A program made the translations under genes and the position numbers. A stretch of DNA of 44,717 nt from Rhodospirillales bacterium (GTDB taxonomy: Bacteria; Pseudomonadota; Alphaproteobacteria; Rhodospirillales; UBA2165), in assembly GCA_022822205.1 (NCBI GenBank), contig JAJECC010000125.1:1-44717 (forward strand). Direction: 5' to 3'. The notes below the pieces were generated by a model. The model did not search any database. It was not told the DNA's origin and saw nothing but the letters and a program-made list of their open reading frames with translations. Positions 42,644-44,717 of the stretch are shown one piece after another. Positions within the stretch are counted from its first letter, which is position 1. Each line of letters opens with the position of its first letter.

Positions 42644-44431
42644 CTAAATTCCCGACTGGTGCTCTTCTTCCCGCGCTTCGACCAGCGCGCGGTTATAGGC
42701 GACCATCACTTCGGTCTCGTGCAGCGTCCCCTGGAACTTCATCGAATTGTGGTCGTCGACGACGGCGATGTAATGCTCGCCCGAATCCCGGATCAGCTTA
42801 TTCGCCGTCTGGAGGTCGTCGTCGAGATCGATGACCGGCGGGTGCAGCCGCGCGACATCGCCCGCATTGATCAGATTGTCCATGTCGAGGTCGGATTCGA
42901 AGGCGATATCATGGAGGTCGTGCAGGGTGATGGTGCCGAACAGTTCCCCGTCCTCCTTGAGCACGAACAGCTCTCCCGTCGGCGATTCCTGCAGCAGGAG
43001 ACGGATTTCGGCGATGCCGGCGGACACCGGAACGGTCTCGCTCTCCTTGGTCATTACCTTGCTGACCTTGATGGAGCGCAACAGCGCGGCTTCGAACCCG
43101 CCCTTGAGGTCGAGACCGGCCCGCTCGAGCTGCCAGCTGAAGAAGGATCGGCCGTTGAACTGCTGCACCATCACCGTCGAGATGACCACGGCGACCATCA
43201 CCGCGATGGTCAGGGGATAGTTGTCGGTCAGCTCGAAAACGATCAGGGTCGTCGAGATGGGTGCGCCGAGCACGGCCGCGGCCACGGCGCCCATGCCGAT
43301 GATGGTATAGGCGCCGGGGCCGGAGGAGAGGTCGGGAAAGATACTGGTGGCGACGATGCCGTACGCCCCGCCCAGCATGGCGCCGACCATCAGCGACGGC
43401 GTGAAGATGCCGCCGCCGAACCCGCCGCCGAGACTGAGCGCGGTCGCGAGAATCTTGGCGAACACCAGGGCGATGAGGAACTGCAGCGGAATAATGGTCT
43501 GCATGGCGTCGTTGGTTGCTGCATATCCCACGCCCAGCACCTGGGGAAACACCAAGGCGATCAACCCGACCAGAAATCCGGCGATGGCCGGGTGGGTCCA
43601 GGTGGGGCCGGGCACCTTCTTGAACTGATCTTCGGCCACCATCACCGAGCGCATCAGAATGATGGCGGTAATGCCGCTGGCGACGCCCAGTCCGATGACG
43701 GCGGGGAACTCCCAGATCGACACCAGCGACTGCTCGAAAACGCTGAAGGCCGGAAAGTCGCCGAAATAGGCGCGGGCGAATATGGTCCCGACCACGCTCG
43801 CGATAACGATCGGCGCGAAGGCGCTGAGGGCGAAATGGCCGACCACCACCTCGTGGGCGAACAAGGCGCCGGCGATGGGGGCGTTGAACGACGCGGCGAC
43901 CGCGGCGGCCGCGCCGCAGCCCAACAGGGCGCGCGACAGGGATCGCGTCAGGTGCAACCGCCGGGCGACCCAGGCCCCCAAGGTGGCGCCCAGGTGGATG
44001 GCCGGGCCTTCCCGGCCGACCGATGCGCCCGAACCGATTGAAACGACGCTCGCCACCGCCGCCCCGAAGCCTTCGCGGATGGACATGCGCCCGCCGCGAA
44101 GCGCGCTCGCCTCGATGACCTTGGCGACGCTTTGCGGTCTTTTCTCGGGCATGACCCAGTAGATGAACAATCCGACGATCAGCCCGCCCGCCGTGGGCAC
44201 CAGCAGGACGACCCACCAGGCCAGGTCGGAGGCCATGGAAAAGATGCTTTCCTCGGGCGAGCCGAAGCCGATGCTCTGGACCCAATCGATGCCTTCGCGG
44301 ATCAGGATGGTGCCGATGCCGGCCAACGCGCCGACGACGACCGCCAGCACCACGAGAATGAGCTGATCGTTCCTGATAATCCGGCGTGCCCGCATGAGCA
44401 GCCGGCTGGGCCGCAATTGGCGTCCGAACAT
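42644..44431 (-). CDS. CLC anion channel/transporter with CBS domains
   Basis: This 595-residue integral membrane protein belongs to the CLC family, moving chloride or other anions. The gating glutamate is Glu141 (VGREGPAIH) and a helix with FNAPIAGALF follows. At the position of E. coli ClcA Glu203, the internal proton site, the sequence reads Val195 (HEVV), as in CLC channels and some transporters. The usual GSGIP Cl-binding loop is replaced by PQSVAKV. The DNYPL tyrosine is retained. The last 140 residues form two CBS domains that may sense nucleotides. An in-frame ATG lies 36 bases inside (MRARR). The gene is isolated; no promoter is obvious. Confidence 0.92.
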   Translation of the reverse strand: MFGRQLRPSRLLMRARRIIRNDQLILVVLAVVVGALAGIGTILIREGIDWVQSIGFGSPEESIFSMASDLAWWVVLLVPTAGGLIVGLFIYWVMPEKRPQSVAKVIEASALRGGRMSIREGFGAAVASVVSIGSGASVGREGPAIHLGATLGAWVARRLHLTRSLSRALLGCGAAAAVAASFNAPIAGALFAHEVVVGHFALSAFAPIVIASVVGTIFARAYFGDFPAFSVFEQSLVSIWEFPAVIGLGVASGITAIILMRSVMVAEDQFKKVPGPTWTHPAIAGFLVGLIALVFPQVLGVGYAATNDAMQTIIPLQFLIALVFAKILATALSLGGGFGGGIFTPSLMVGAMLGGAYGIVATSIFPDLSSGPGAYTIIGMGAVAAAVLGAPISTTLIVFELTDNYPLTIAVMVAVVISTVMVQQFNGRSFFSWQLERAGLDLKGGFEAALLRSIKVSKVMTKESETVPVSAGIAEIRLLLQESPTGELFVLKEDGELFGTITLHDLHDIAFESDLDMDNLINAGDVARLHPPVIDLDDDLQTANKLIRDSGEHYIAVVDDHNSMKFQGTLHETEVMVAYNRALVEAREEEHQSGI

Positions 44432-44712
44432 TCCTCAATCGAATCAACGAATTACGAACAATACAGTAATACGCGCCCCGGCCGCGGACTGCAACATGGC
44501 ACGCGCCGGTCACACGGCCGGCGAAAGCCCGCTATCGCCGGGATTCAGCCCCACCGCCCGACAGGGAGCATGGCGCCGACCCGTCCCGGACGGTGAAATT
44601 GTATTCCGGTTTTCAACACCATCGCGAATTCCAATTAACCGCAAAACGCGTCCGGTTGATGGGGCGGCGGGGCGCCGTTAGGGTTGCGGGCAGACAGGAA
44701 AGGTGAGCCCGC
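44432..44712. other. Intergenic region before the window edge
   Basis: These 281 bases between the CLC gene and the possible next gene contain no supported coding sequence. An AT-rich stretch (TTGTATTCCGG and AATTAACC at about 44600-44640) could hold a promoter for either gene; no clear -35/-10 pair is seen. Confidence 0.5.
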
Positions 44713-44717
44713 ATGGT
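44713..44717 (+). CDS. Possible start of a truncated gene
   Basis: ATG at 44713 follows AGGAAAGGTGAG at 44695-44706, a good ribosome site with suitable spacing. Only five bases are visible, so nothing can be said about the product. Confidence 0.3.

Overview
The window is a GC-rich, gene-dense piece of a chromosome from an alphaproteobacterium, probably Rhodospirillales-like. The clues are an AapJQMP general amino-acid transporter, a class II DAHP synthase, a glmU-glmS pair beside a phosphoglycolate phosphatase, and a mixture of biosynthetic genes with glutathione- and CoA-linked catabolic genes. Most of the DNA is coding and short operons are packed with gaps of 2-15 bases. I see no phage genes, transposase, CRISPR array, toxin-antitoxin pair or recognisable defence island. 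The organism assignment is inference from gene content.

Layout. 1-2072: end of hisI, a tiny ArfA-type ribosome-rescue gene missed by ordinary ORF length cut-offs, and convergent nadE. 2287-6290: a MetE/UROD-fold protein divergent from a lone molybdenum hydroxylase large subunit, followed by glyoxalase I. 6304-11202 (minus): Tat-exported aldo/keto reductase, class II DAHP synthase, a 4,5-dihydroxyphthalate decarboxylase-like protein and glutathione reductase. 11313-12271: two overlapping genes for exported c-type cytochromes. 12274-16420 (minus): glmU, glmS and a 2-hydroxyacid dehydrogenase with no ordinary start codon. 16559-20708 (plus): gph, an LVIVD-type propeller, a GMC oxidoreductase and a Nudix hydrolase. 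20721-22201 (minus): rpiA and an exported EF-hand protein with a strong terminator. 22447-22521: tRNA-Val(CAC) with a near-consensus promoter. 22586-26777 (minus): aapJ-hairpin-aapQMP.

27111-33101 (plus): a TlpA-like thioredoxin, an arylsulfotransferase-family propeller, and a peptide/nickel-type ABC transporter (two ATPases then two permeases) without a binding protein. 33122-34738 (minus): zeta-class GST/maleylacetoacetate isomerase and a phthalate-dioxygenase-reductase-type flavoprotein. 34961-38027 (plus): beta-ketoadipyl-CoA-type thiolase, adrenodoxin-reductase-type ferredoxin-NADP reductase and a small membrane protein. 38024-41202 (minus): prmA and a UvrD/PcrA helicase. 41390-42406: an exported trypsin-fold/PDZ protein that has lost two of three catalytic residues. 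42430-42580: a cluster of intergenic repeats. 42644-44431 (minus): a CLC anion transporter with CBS domains. The last five bases may start another gene.

How the genes work together. Clear units are Aap amino-acid uptake, UDP-GlcNAc synthesis (glmS, glmU), thiol/aldehyde defence (gor, gloA) and peptide uptake. Several enzymes of aromatic or xenobiotic metabolism are present, but as isolated single steps, so no complete pathway can be drawn. No wholly new multigene system is evident. The best second-look items are the short ArfA without its regulatory tail, the orphan molybdenum hydroxylase beside a putative zinc MetE-fold protein, the pseudo-protease, the ABC operon without a binding protein, the non-canonical start of the dehydrogenase, and short palindromes placed on or just before ribosome-binding sites.
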